Assembly: GCA_020205615.1 (NCBI GenBank)
Contig: CM035167.1
Span: 30,889,130 to 30,953,129 of the forward strand
DNA from: Panax quinquefolius
Taxonomy: Eukaryota > Streptophyta > Magnoliopsida > Apiales > Araliaceae
DNA length: 64,000 bases
Direction: 5' to 3'
A program made the translations under genes and the position numbers. Of the stretch, positions 10,691 to 22,364 are shown piece after piece (positions within the stretch are counted from its first letter, which is position 1; each line of letters begins with the position of its first letter). The notes beneath the pieces were generated by a model. It was not told where the DNA came from and made no database searches. It was given only the letters and a program-made list of their open reading frames with translations.

Positions 10691-11689
10691 ACAACACAAA
10701 CATATATAAAGAATCAATCAAATGATATAAAGGATAAATATTAAACATCTTCATATACCCTATATAGGATTTCCAAGCCATAAAATCTTATTTTCCAATT
10801 TTGTTACTTCACATAACATATTTAACTCATTTACTCATAATTAGATCATTTTTATAAAAAAATACCAAATCAGTTACAAAAATATTTCTTTTCTTTGATT
10901 TAGCAGAATATAGTCCCATATTCAACATATATTTTCTCGAAATTTTTAAAATTCATTTACTATTTTTCAAAAATTAATTTCTAATTAATTCCTTAAGAAA
11001 TTAGCTACCTCAATGTTAACTCCATAAATTCCCAAATCTTGGCAGGATCTTACACATGTTAATGTGAGCTTCTAGTTTAAATTTCATGGTCATCGGAGTT
11101 ATAGAACTCCGCTTATAGCATTTTTTGTCGGAAAAACCTAAATATTGAAATGGTCATAACTTGCTCATTTTAAGTTAGAATGAGCTCATTTATGCACAGG
11201 AGGTACTTTATACCATATACTTTCATGTCCCAAAAGGCCGGAATTTTTCTCACAAATTAAGTGGCCAAAAATGACCTTTTAAAAATCTGGGCAGTAACTT
11301 TTTCCCATTTTTCACTTTTTCGTGCTTTGCTAAAATTTGTCCACAGGAAAATCTACAACACCTTTTCTAGTGATTCCACTTGGATAAGTTAGAAAACTCA
11401 TAGATCTAACTCTAGAACTTAACCATACTCAAAAATTCGAAATATAATAGGAGATATGGTCAATTGAATTTCATGTTCCATTTTCACCAAAATCTGATTT
11501 TCAACCCTTTGTGATTTCTAAGAAATTTTCATGTTTTTACATAATAACCAACATAACTCATCATAACACTTACTAATACTACATATACCCATGATTTTCA
11601 TCAGTCCAATGCTTTTATTATGATTCTCATCATAATCAACGTAAACAGATCATTTCCACAATTTAATAAGGAATGAATACAAAGGATCA

Positions 11690-11960
11690 TTCACCATTAA
11701 TGTGGTAATCCACATAGACAGGTTATTCCAACAGAATAATAAAGAATGGAATAATGAAGGATTCACCGCGCATGCGATAGATCGCATGTAATTTGGTTAT
11801 TCCCATAGAATAATAAATGATGGAACCAGGTCAGGCGTAAACGCACAGACAGGATATTCGAACAGAATAATAGAAGAATTTCACCATGTATGCGGTACTT
11901 CGCATAAACAGGTTATTCCAACATAATAATAAAGAATGGAATAACAACTCTTATGAGTAT
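11690..11960 (-). repeat. Tandem repeats in LTR X (ttattccaacagaataataa units)
   Basis: Four diverged units of about 60 bp, each with a caggttattccaacagaata-like core followed by taaagaatgg. Similar arrays are at 27190-27610 and 43200-43610 in LTRs of element W. Confidence 0.7.
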
Positions 11961-13324
11961 TGAAAGAAAATAATTCTCTTCATGAATACAAAAGAATAAT
12001 ACCCCTTACAATAATAATAATATCCCTTACCTCGGAAGAAGTCTGGATACTGGAATAGTGAAGTAGCAGACTTCGCTTCTTCTTTCTCTCTATAACTTCT
12101 CCCTCTATAATTTCTCTATAATAATTGCTCTATAGCTTTAGTGATTTGGTGAGAAATGAAGAAGAATGAGCTTCTATTTATAGGAAAATATAGTTTCGAT
12201 AATTGCACATTTTGGGGCTCAAAATATTACAATACAATACCTCCAACTTTTCTTTCATTTTTTAATTTAGTCCTGCAAGTATTATCAAACTTGCACCACC
12301 TCCCCTAATAATAAATAACGTGAATCAATAGTTCAATCATGTGATTCAATAGTTATAATCATGTGAAAATACGAATTACAGTATAGTACCTCCATCTTTA
12401 ACTTAGTCATGCAAGTATTATCAATCTTGCATCAACTCCCCTAATAGTACAAGAATGTGATTCAATAGTACACACATGTGAACAAATAGTTATATAAGCA
12501 TGTGAATTAGTAGCAATTAATTGCTCATTTATCCGATTAATTACCCGATTTATCAATATAACCCCCAGACATCAATTATCATCGGAATAGATGTCGATTT
12601 CCACTAACACGAATAATCCCAACACAATGGAACTATCAAATTCATCTTTAATCAACACGAACTTATTCATCATTAATATTATAACTCACAATATTTAACA
12701 ACCAGGTCGTTCCCAGGAAAGAGGGGGCTTTCCAATAAGGATTTCTCCCTATTGGCGCACAATTAAGTTGTGATGCCCCCAAAATAGGTCCATTCCATCC
12801 AACCCATTCTGAGTCGCCAAATACATGGTACAGAAATAAGTACAACTTTATTATTACAACATATAAACTGTGAGTTTAAATACAAATATTGCCATCTAGA
12901 CAATATCCACACGCAAATAAATCCCCATCATAATTATTGATACATTATTTTACAAAAATGGTGAGGACTACTAAACAACTCTCTCTAGAACCTTCATTCC
13001 TTACCCCGACTAGTACTCGCTACATTCTCGCCTCCTGAGAAGAAAAATGGAACAACAAGGAAAAGGGTGAGCTCAACTAGCCCAGTAAAGAATATTATGA
13101 CTAAGATAATATACAACAAATTATCATTAGTCTTCAACAGGGAAAAATCTGATAGAATACAATAGACAACAAGTTTTTAAACCAATATTCGCAGCGGAAA
13201 TAATAATTCATTAGAAGAGTTAAGTAGAGAATGCAAACTACTATCTTCTATGTATGAATTTAAAAGTTCATCGTCTCATCTTTTATCCTCAGTAACATCA
13301 ATCAATATATATACGGAATCAAAT

Positions 13325-13520
13325 ATTCATCTTTGCACTGTGCCAAAGATATTCATCGATTAGTCATGTTCATCTCAACACACTGTTCATCTTTGCACTC
13401 ACGGCCAAAGATATTCATCGATCGGTCATGTTCATCTCAACACTGTTCATCTTTGCACTATGGGCCAAAGATATTCATCAAGAAATCATTCATCTTTTAC
13501 TACTGGCCAAAGATATTCAA
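13325..13520 (-). repeat. ~55-bp tandem array in gypsy LTR
   Basis: Four units with the core catctttgcact-(n)-ggccaaagatattcatc, separated by variable spacers containing gttcatctcaacactg. The equivalent array occurs at 19204-19410, 24305-24440 (inverted), 34286-34420, 40330-40465, 46680-46830 and 53995-54130. Confidence 0.8.
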
Positions 13521-13739
13521 GAATATCATCATTTAAGACCGAGGATGATGAAAAATATTTTTAAAGAAAGCGAATCCGGTGAAACAAAATGACAAGGATT
13601 AAGGATTAAGGATTCGTACTTTGTTTTATCCATGTCCAACAATACCTCAAAAATAATCATAGGGGTGTAAAATTCAAGAATGATCAAAACATGGATACAA
13701 TCAAAGCTAGTATCCGAATAGATATTTTAGATTTAAAAG

Positions 13740-13935
13740 AAAATTTTTATTTTTAATTGAATAGTCAGATATCGTGAATAGTCCGTAGTATCGTGAATAG
13801 TAACTCAGACACCAAAAGATAAAAATTCACAAAAAAATATCTTCACGCTTCATGAATAGTACTCGTGAATAGTAACTTATGAATAGTAACTCATGAATAG
13901 TAACTCGTGAATAGTAACTCATGAATAGTAACCCC
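13740..13935 (-). repeat. 16-bp GTGAATAGTAACTCAT tandem array in gypsy LTR
   Basis: About six units of cgtgaatagtaactcat and close variants at 13856-13935, with a few more tcgtgaatagt units at 13765-13805. A parallel array with different spacing lies at 19640-19825. Confidence 0.8.
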
Positions 13936-15563
13936 GACATGAAAAAGTTCCAAATTTGATAAAAATTTTCAACCAATATTTTGGCATAATGATATTGAAG
14001 AAATAATATCATTTTCAAATAAAATAACATCCTTTACCTCGAAAGACAGTACTTCTAGTTGAAACACCGGATATAGGCTATGACTTGAACTTGCACCATA
14101 TAGCAATACTCAAAGTATACTCAAAATACTTACAAGAATACTCTCGATAATATAGAGAGAAAACTTGATTTACGGTGTGATTTTCAATTCTAACCCAAGA
14201 CCCTATTTATAGGAAATTGCTTAGAACACCAAAGCAGAAAATTGAATATAATATTAATATAATTATACAAATTTTCCTTAGCCCACCTTTTGGTCAAAAA
14301 CACCAGCCACACATGTTAAATGAGGTTAACAACTCACCAAAAACGTTTTTCTCAAAATAATTAATTAAAACTCCCAAAAATCAATTATTTCGGAACTCCG
14401 GAACTTCAATAATTCATAATAAATAGCCTTTTTATCATAAAATTCAAAACTCGCGAATTTTTATAGGAAATTCAATTCTCTACAACTTTGCAGAAGAAAG
14501 TTTTTCCAAATTCCAAACAGAAATTGACCGAAATCCACAAACGGGCGATTTTACAAGCTATAATCAAATTTCAGTCAAGAAATGGGGTCCACCGACACAC
14601 AAAACATGTGTTAATCATTTAATGCAACAAAAATACTCTTCCTCCTCATATACTCATATATCCCACATTCATTGTAAAAATATCACCGTTAATATATTAT
14701 TAAAATAATATATTTAAATGAATTATTTTATCAGAAAAAGATAAAATATTAATTTTCAACAATTGTCATTTTAAAATTTTTCTCCATCTATATCCACATA
14801 AAATCAATATTTTCCTCATCATATGAATCAATAATTAATTATTCACAAATAATATTACAGAATCACAATATGACAACCGTGCGGTTCCAGGAAGAGGGGC
14901 TTTCCAATAAGAATTTTTTCTTCTTTGCGCTAGCAATTAGGTGACCAAACCTCTCCTTAGGCAGAACTTTCTAGACATTGCCAATAATGTTATCTAATAA
15001 TATTATTCAGATAATATGAATTATTGCTCGATAATAAAAAAAAAAATCGTGTGTAATGACAATTATTGAAACAACAAAGAATATAAAATATCAACGCAAC
15101 AATTATTGAATCAATAAAATAAAATCTTTGAGCGAAGAATTATCGTAACAATTATTGAGTAGTGCCTTCTTACGTAAGAATCAATAATTGGTGCAATACT
15201 GGTGTCTTCTTGTTCAACAACGCGTATTAGTGTGTTTAAACCACCGAGTATTCCAACAAGATAACTTAATAACTACGCCGTTATTTATAAACAACTTATA
15301 TTTGTCGTTTTCTTCATCCAATCGCTTTCCGTTATGGGGCCCACAAAAGACTGCGCCGTCGTACGAATATTCCCCAACAGTACGAATATTCCACGACCAA
15401 ACGAATATTCCCCAAATAATAATGAATATTTTATCACCACTTGCTTATTTAAAATATTTGCGCATTTTCCCATAACTAACCACATTAATCAAATCCACCC
15501 TTACTATTTCAAAATAATAAATAAAGGAAATTCCTTTTTATTTAAAAATTTCGGGGTCTTACA

Positions 15564-15580
15564 ACCTCCCCTCCTTATGA
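15564..15580 (-). other. Polypurine tract of gypsy Z
   Basis: The reverse complement (tcataaggaggggaggt) directly abuts the LTR and matches the tract before the 3' LTR of elements U, V and W. Confidence 0.8.
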
Positions 15581-16290
15581 AATTTCGTCCTTGAAATTGG
15601 ACGTGACGTACTGTGTGTTTCAAAAGATGAGATTACCTCGCTTTCATTTCCGTTTCCAACTCCCAGGTCATTTCCTCAATAGCATGGTTTCTCCACAAAA
15701 CTTTAACTTGTGGTATAACCTCGGTACATAGGACATGTTCTTTCCTCTACAAGATCTTGACAGGTACCTCATCGTACGTTAAGTCTTCGTCTATCTCGTC
15801 CGGTTCTAACTTAATGACGTGGTTCGGGTCGTCCACATATTTAAGTAACATCGATACGTGAAAAACGTTATGAACACGCGTCATACTTGGCGATAAAACG
15901 AGTCTATAGGCCACAATTCCTATTCGATCGAGAATTTCAAATGGATTAATAAATCGAAGGTTTGAGCTTTCCTCACCTCACTGATTCTTGCTTTTGAAAT
16001 AACAACTTCTTGCACCTCCTTCTTCAAATTCATCAGCTCCGGTGTGTAGCTTGAACAACTTTAACTTTATTGATTAAAGTCGATTATACTCGTATATCAT
16101 CACGTGGGTACCTAGAGTTTTCATCTCCATCTCTAATATTTGTAAGTTATACGAAATGAGTCTTTGACAATATCGTACTTCGTACTCAGATATCGATCTT
16201 CTACTCAACACGTCGCCTACCACGTTCGCTTTTCCAGGATGGCATGGTCGAACATGTCTTTGAAATGAGTCTCCTCTCGAGTTCTTCAAG
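15581..16290 (-). pseudogene. Z pol remnant: integrase C-terminus with chromodomain-like tail, fused to RNase H end
   Basis: Minus-strand reading gives the integrase-tail motif PNHVIKLEPDEIDEDLTYDE, then FLWRNHAIEEMTWELE-type residues near the 3' end, typical of chromovirus-like gypsy integrase tails. At about 15975 it joins sequence that lies upstream of the integrase zinc finger in element W, so roughly 1 kb of integrase is absent. Near 16210-16240 the end of RNase H is read as HPGKANVV plus DVLSRRS. The frames are broken. Confidence 0.7.
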
Positions 16291-16720
16291 CTCTTCCCAC
16301 ATTCCTCGCTTCATTTGAATTTTGTATCTCTACGAGTCATTTTGCGTTAATGGAATAGCGATTCGAGAATATCTTTCAACGAATCTCCGATAATAACCAA
16401 CTAAGCCTAGAAAGCTACGTATTTTGATTACCGAGCTTAGGTTGTTCTCAATCGTGACTCATATCCCAACCTTGGATAAGACGTTACAATGACACCTATC
16501 GGTTTACTATCGCATCTAATATGGTGTCCCCTATGGAGAAGTCTGGCTTTGGTGCATTCCACAAAGGAAGTCACCGGATAAAGGCTCAGGTACCAAATTC
16601 TATAGTTGAATTTTTAACTCCTGAAGTTCAATAGGAGCCATTCGATATGAGATTTTTGAAATGAGTTTTGTACCGGGTTCAAAGTCGATAAAAAATTTAA
16701 TATCAGTCTTTGGGAGTAAA
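16291..16720 (-). pseudogene. Z RT/RNase H junction remnant with unrelated filler
   Basis: 16290-16450 matches the end-of-RT connection region of W and V. About 16455-16600 matches none of the other copies and replaces the RT core. The protease-RT spacer resumes at about 16610. No catalytic YxDD box is present. Confidence 0.6.
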
Positions 16721-17250
16721 CCAAGAAATTCTTCAGGAAATACGTCAGGAAAAATTAATAACAACAGGAATATTATTCAAATCTAACGTGTCTTTATTCA
16801 AATCCATAACATGGACTAAGAAAACTTGACATCCGTAATAAACGAATGACTTCATGGCTTGATATGAAAATGTTTGACCACAATGGTTTGATTGCTTGAA
16901 TTCGAATAACAGGTTGCTTAAGAATATGAAAACTAACAACCTTACGAAAGTAATCAATTTCGGCATGATGAGTAGTTAACCTTAAAATCACATCAAAAGC
17001 AAATATCTCTATAGAAATAAGGTTAACAGGTAATGTGATAGTGCCAACCTGAATCAAGCAAAGATTTCTAAACAACGGATGTAATGAAAGTTTCTCCTAA
17101 CGGAGTCTCCATAAATAGGTCAAAGTCTAATTTCTCCGTAGTCAAGTTCAAACGTTGAGCGCAAATAAGAGAGATAAAAGAATGGGTAGAACCGGTATCT
17201 AGTAAGGTATAAACTTCGCAAGAATTTATAATTAACTAACCCGTGCTAAC
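16721..17250 (-). pseudogene. Z retroviral-type aspartic protease region
   Basis: Corresponds to the protease of W. The plus-strand word agaatgggtagaaccggtatc (about 17180) is the reverse complement of a TGSTHSF-coding segment. Reading is interrupted by indels. Confidence 0.65.
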
Positions 17251-18490
17251 TTTGTTCGGGTTCCTTGTATTTTGACCGGTCACGACAAACGCTCTTCCAG
17301 GAACCATTGACTTTGACTTTTTCGGGACATCCTTTTGAGTCACCATTCTCATTGGGTGAGTTTCGATATCGTATAATCTCGGCGATATGTCCTTCTTTTC
17401 CACAATTATAGCATACCTTAAAGCTGTTGTGGGCGGTTTCAATTTGATATGTCCCTCTTTCCCAAGATTTGTAATATACGACCGGTGGTCTTTCTCCTCC
17501 TTGGAACCGATTGCTACACTGCTAATTTGGCGTCTTCACATGGTCGTTGTTGAATCTCCTCTTTTAAAATCTCCTCCCGACTCGCTTCTATTTTCATGGG
17601 CCACGATTACCACCAGAGTGGTTACCGCTTTTGTAATCGTATTCTTCTTTCTCCTTTGGTTATTGTTATTTTGTTGACTACTATCTCTTGGTAAAATCTC
17701 GGTTATGGTCCCTCGGTTGAACGTATCTCGTTATCTCGCTCTAACAACCGAGCCCCTGCTGACAACATCCGAAGAGAGAAAATTTATGAGAAATGAGATA
17801 TCGATGTATCTTAGGGTTTCAAACCTCTCGTAAACATCCGCGTAATACGTTCCTCATTCTCCACCAAATGAGGTCTGAACACGGATAACTCATGAACTTT
17901 GCCTCGTCTTTGGGACACCGTCATGTTATTACGCTCCAGTCTAATAAACTCCACTTCCTTCATATGAGCATGAATACTTTCGTGGAAGTACTTGTCATTG
18001 AATCATTTCAAACGTCTCCCATGACATCTTTGAGTGCGGTGGATGGGTACGCTTATGATTCCTACCAAGATGTCTGCCTCACATTACGGAACATAAAAGT
18101 AGCGAATGGAACTTTCTGTTCTCCGTGCATCCCAAGACATCGAATATCTTGGTAATTTGTTTGACCCACGTCTCGCCTTTAATCGGATCCCGCTTTCCTG
18201 CAATGCGGTGGTCCCAACTCTTTGAATCGCTTTGTGACCACCGTGAATTGCTATCATTTCCTCCTCGTATTTTGAACACGAGTCTCCTAAATCGATTTTG
18301 CATGAGCTCGCAAAAAGCTTCTAAATATCCCTCGTTCATCATCGCTTTCGTTGGTGTTATTCACAGGAGGTACATTGCACGACTGTTGCAGACGTTCTCC
18401 TCGTTGGTAAAAAGACAGCATCTCCACGGTCTCATTTAATCCATCGTTAACGTTCTCGTGACCATTCTTAAAACTATCATAAAACAAGGG
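17250..18490 (-). pseudogene. Z gag region with CCHC knuckle remnant
   Basis: Minus-strand readings give GETWVKQITKIFDVLGCTEN near 18170, part of the plant gypsy gag N-terminal domain, and the zinc-knuckle region around 17390-17440 (a YNCGKEGHI-type motif whose end is broken). About 17700-18080 holds gag-domain residues in several frames. It matches gag of U and V closely. Confidence 0.7.
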
Positions 18491-18637
18491 TTAATTAAAT
18501 AAATTAACAAATCACATAATACCCCTATATTATGACCAACCAACAAATAAGCTTAGGTAGGATACACTAGCGAAGGATTTACTCGTCTCTCCCTCCTAGT
18601 TCTATTCCCCGATCTCGCCATGGAGATCATATCCTAA
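18490..18637 (-). other. Z leader between primer-binding site and gag
   Basis: Carries the conserved leader words gcttaggtaggatacactagcgaagg and cgtctctccctcctagt (each shared with U, V and W). It is non-coding. Confidence 0.6.
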
Positions 18638-18648
18638 GCTCGATACCA
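18638..18648 (-). other. Primer-binding site, initiator tRNA-Met type (Z)
   Basis: The reverse complement reads TGGTATCGAGC, the standard TGGTATCAGAGC site with CAG changed to CG. Element V retains the intact form. Confidence 0.8.
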
Positions 18649-18650
18649 AC

Positions 18651-21463
18651 CGTGACGCCCCAAAATAGGTCCATTCCATCCAACCCATTCTCGAAGTCGC
18701 CAAATACATGGTACGAAATAACTACAACTTTATTATTACAACATATAAAGCGTGAGTTTAAATACGAGATATTGCCATCTAGACAATATCCACACGCAAA
18801 TAAATCCCCATCATAATTATTGATACATTATTTTACAAAAATAGTGAGGACTACTAAACAACTCTCTCTAGAACCTTCATTCCATACCCGACTAGTACTC
18901 GCTACATTCTCGCCTCCCGAGAAGAAAAATGGAACAACAAGGAAAAGGGTGAGCTCAACTAGCCCAAAGAAAGAATATAATGACTAAGATAATATACAAC
19001 AAATTATCATTAGTCTTCAACGAGGAAAAATCGATAGAATACAATAGACAACAAGTTTTTAAACCAATATTCGCAATGAAATAATAATTCATTAGAAGAG
19101 TTAAGTAGAGAATGCAAACTACTATCTTCTATGTATGAATTTAAAAGTTCATCGTCTATCTTTTATCCTTGTAACATCAATCAATATATATCGGAATCAA
19201 ATATTCATCTTTGCACTATGTGCCAAAGATATTCATCGATTGGTCATGTTCATCTCAACACTGTTCATCTTTGCACCACGGGCCAAAGATATTCATCATC
19301 GATCATGTTCATCTCAACACTGTTCATCTTTGCACTATGGGCCAAAGATATTCATCAAGAAATCATTCATCTTTGCTACTACAAGCCAAAGATATTCAAG
19401 AATATCATCATTTAAGACCGAGGATGATGAAAATATTTTTAAAGAAACGAATCCGGTGAAACAAAATGACAAGGATTAAGGATTAAGGATTCGTACTTTG
19501 TTTTATCCATGTCCAACAATACCTCAAAAATAATCATAGGGTGTAAAATTCAAGAATGATCAAAACATGGATACAATCAAAGCTAGTATCCGAATAAATA
19601 TTTTAGAGCGAAAAGAAATTTTTTATTTTTTATTGAATAGTGCCGTATTCGTGAATAGTGTCAGATATCGTGAATAGTGCCGATATCGTGAATAGTAACT
19701 CAAACACCAAAAGATAAAAATTCCACAAAAAATATCTTCACGCTTCATTAATAGTACTCGTGAATAAGTAACTCGTGAATAGTAACTCATGAATAGTAAC
19801 TCGTGAATAGTAACTCATGAATAGTAACCCCGACATGAAAAAGTTCCAAATTTGATAAAATTTCCAACCAATATTTTGGCATAATGATATTGAAGAAATA
19901 ATATCATTTTCAAATAAAATAACATCCTTTACCTCGAAAAGACAAGACTTTAGTAAAAACAGGATATAAGGCTATGACTTGAACTTGCCAGTATAACAAT
20001 ACTCAAAGTGTACTCAAAATACTCACAAGAATACGCCGATAATATAGAGAGAAAACTTCAGTTTCGGTGTGATTTTCAATTCTAACCCAAGACCTATTTA
20101 TAGGAAATTGCTTAGAACACCAAAGCAGAAAATTGAATATAATATTAATATAATTATACAAATTTTCCTTAGCCCACCTTTTGGTCAAAAAAACCAGCCA
20201 CACATGTTAAATGAGGTTCACAACTCACCAAAAACGTTTTTCTCAAAATAATTAATTAAAACTCCCAAAAATCAATTATTTGAACTCCTAACTTCAATAA
20301 TTCATAATAAATAGCCCTTTTATCAGAAAAAAATTCGAACTCATGAATTTTTATAGGAAATTCAATTCTCTACAACTTTGCGAGAAGAAAGTTTTTCCAA
20401 ATTCCAAAGCAGAAATTGACCGAAATCCACAAGCAGGCGATTTTACAAGTTATAATCAAATTTCCGATCCAAGAAATGGGATCCAAACACACAAAACATG
20501 TGTTAATCATTTAATGCAACAAAAATACTCTTCCTCCTCATATACTCATATATCCCACATTCATTGTAAAAATATCACCGAATTAATATATTATTAAAAT
20601 AATATATTTAAATGAATTATTTTATCGAAAAAGATAAAATATTAATTTTCAACAATTGTCATTTTAAAATTTTTCTCCATCTATATCCACATAAAATCAA
20701 TATTTTCCTCATCATATGAATCAATAATTAATTATTCACAAATAATATTCTGAGAATCACAATATTGACAACCGAGTGCGGTTCAGAAAGAGGGACTTTC
20801 CAATAAGAATTTTTCTTCTTCTTGCCGCAATTGATTAGGTGACCAAACCTCTCCTTATGCGAGAACTTTCTAGACATTGCCAATAATGTTATCTAATAAT
20901 ATTATTAGGATAATATGAATTATTGCTTCGATAATAAAAAAAAAAATACGTGTAATGACAATTATTGAAACAACAACAATATAAAATATCAACGCAACAA
21001 TTATTGAATCAATAAAATAAAATCTCGAACAGTAATTATCGTAACAATTATTGAGTAAGTGCCTTCACGTAAGAATCAATAATTGTGCAATACCTGGTAG
21101 CTCATCTTGTTCAACAACGCGTATTAGTGTGTTTTAACCAACGGGTATTCCAACAAGATTAATGGTAATAACTACGCCGTTATTTATAAACAACTTATAT
21201 TTATCGTTTTCTTCATCCAATCGCTTTTCAGTTATGGGGCCCATAAAGATCATGTCAGTCATACGAATATTCTCCGACAGTACGAATATTCCACGATCAA
21301 ACGGATATTTCCCGACAATAATGAATATTTTATCACCACTTGCTTATTTAAAATATTTGCGCATTTTACCCATAACTAACCACATTAATCAAATCCACCC
21401 TTACTATTTCAAAATAATAAATAAAGGAAATTCCTTTTTATTTAAAAATTTCGGGGTCTTACA
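18651..21463 (-). repeat. Gypsy Z LTR, right copy (5' LTR of the minus-strand element)
   Basis: Length 2813 bp, against 2795 bp for the left copy, and co-linear with it throughout. Differences concentrate at CAG/CTG motifs. Contains a minus-strand TATA box (plus strand ctatttatagg near 20093-20103), which would drive element transcription, plus the same tandem arrays as the left copy. Confidence 0.85.
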
Positions 21464-21468
21464 TAGGT

Positions 21469-22054
21469 GACCAAACCTCTCCTTGACAGAACTTCTAAAC
21501 ATTGTAAATATTGCAATTTAATAATATGAATAACTTTGTCGTCTCAATTATTGATTTACTAATATAACATATATATTATGCAGATGATACTGTAACAATA
21601 ATCGAATCAATAATATGAGAGATATGATGCAGCAATTACTGTAGTAATAATTGAGTATAACAGAGTGACTTCTCACGTAAGCATCAATAACCAAAATCGT
21701 GTGCTACTACGCAACCACGCCAGATATTCTTTTACTTTTACTACTAGGGTAGTTCAGCAGTTTTTAACGGTAGAACACTACCATAGTTATTTTTATAAAA
21801 AGATAATTACATGTTTTCTAACTACGAAAATACTTCCGTTGTGGGGTCCACCAATGATTGTGCCGTCATACGGATATTTCCCGACAAAAAGAATATTCCC
21901 CGACCAAACGAATATAATATAACAACTTGCATACTTTGTAAAATTTTCACATATCACCCTTAACTTTAACCTTTTATCAATTTAACCATTTACTAAAATA
22001 GAATAATTATAAGAAAATTGAATACTTTCATTTCATAAAATTCGAGGTCTCATA
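21469..22054 (-). mobile_element. Gypsy solo LTR 'X', second part
   Basis: Resumes with gaccaaacctctccttgacag exactly where X was cut by Z. It ends ttcgaggtctcata, a degraded form of the family end ggggtcttaca, and is followed by the duplication actgt. Confidence 0.75.
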
Positions 22055-22059
22055 ACTGT

Positions 22060-22364
22060 ACTTTTAAGACAGGGTGTTTCAACAGTTAACGGTAAAACAT
22101 CCGTCGTTATTTTCATAAAAATATTTTTGTCGTTTTCTCAATCCGACAATAATTTCGTTGTGGGGTCCACCAATGATTGTGCCATCGTACGAATATTCCC
22201 TGTTAAAACGATTATTCTCCGACCAATCGAATATTATATAACAACTTGCGTACTTTACAAAATTTATAAAAATTACCCACAACTATAACATTATATCAAC
22301 TTCATTCCATAATATTCAAAAATGATATTTATAAAAAAATCATCTTTATTTATAAAAGTTGGGG
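22060..22364 (-). mobile_element. Gypsy LTR 'Y', fragment 2
   Basis: Continues LTR Y after X. The words gtggggtccaccaatgattg (22158) and caactataacattatatcaa (22280) align with W LTR positions near 28478 and 28600. It ends at tgggg, where the plus-strand solo LTR is inserted. Confidence 0.75.

Larger units (their letters stand above)
9278..12768 (-). mobile_element. Gypsy solo LTR 'X', first part
   Basis: In plus orientation it begins tgtgacacccccaaaatagg, the conserved LTR end of this family. It continues to 12768, where element Z interrupts it, and resumes at 21469-22054, giving an LTR of about 4.1 kb. No primer-binding site, polypurine tract or coding sequence is attached, so it is best called a solo LTR. 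The flanking duplication is actgt. It contains the landmarks ggtgagcacaactagcccag (10028) and a minus-strand TATA box (ctataaataga at about 12174-12184), with CT-rich leader sequence at 12080-12120. Confidence 0.75.
12769..15563 (-). repeat. Gypsy Z LTR, left copy (3' LTR of the minus-strand element)
   Basis: Starts tgtgatgcccccaaaatagg and ends ttcggggtcttaca. Contains the ~55-bp tandem array (13325-13520), a 16-bp gtgaatagtaactcat array (13856-13935), a minus-strand TATA box (plus strand ctatttatagg at about 14204) and the conserved mid-LTR block near 14885-14990. Confidence 0.85.
12769..21463 (-). mobile_element. Ty3/gypsy element 'Z', internally deleted, nested in solo LTR X
   Basis: Bounded by LTRs 12769-15563 and 18651-21463, with flanking duplications taagt (12764-12768) and taggt (21464-21468), one mismatch. 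The pre-insertion sequence caattaggtgaccaaacc is preserved in LTR Y at 9026, which confirms the insertion. The interior is only about 3.1 kb, against about 4.7-4.8 kb in elements U and W. It keeps gag, protease, a fragment of the RT/RNase H junction and the integrase C-terminus. The RT core, most of RNase H and the integrase core are missing. It can only have moved using proteins supplied by relatives, or was deleted after insertion. Confidence 0.85.

Noticed and set aside
13325..13520. Regular repeats with unique spacers, superficially like a CRISPR array
   Set aside because: They are diverged tandem duplications inside LTRs, repeated in every related LTR. This is plant DNA with no cas genes.
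15188..15594. Overlapping ORFs of 66-95 codons near the end of a gypsy LTR
   Set aside because: They lie in LTR sequence, on both strands, with low-complexity composition and no conservation of frame between LTR copies.
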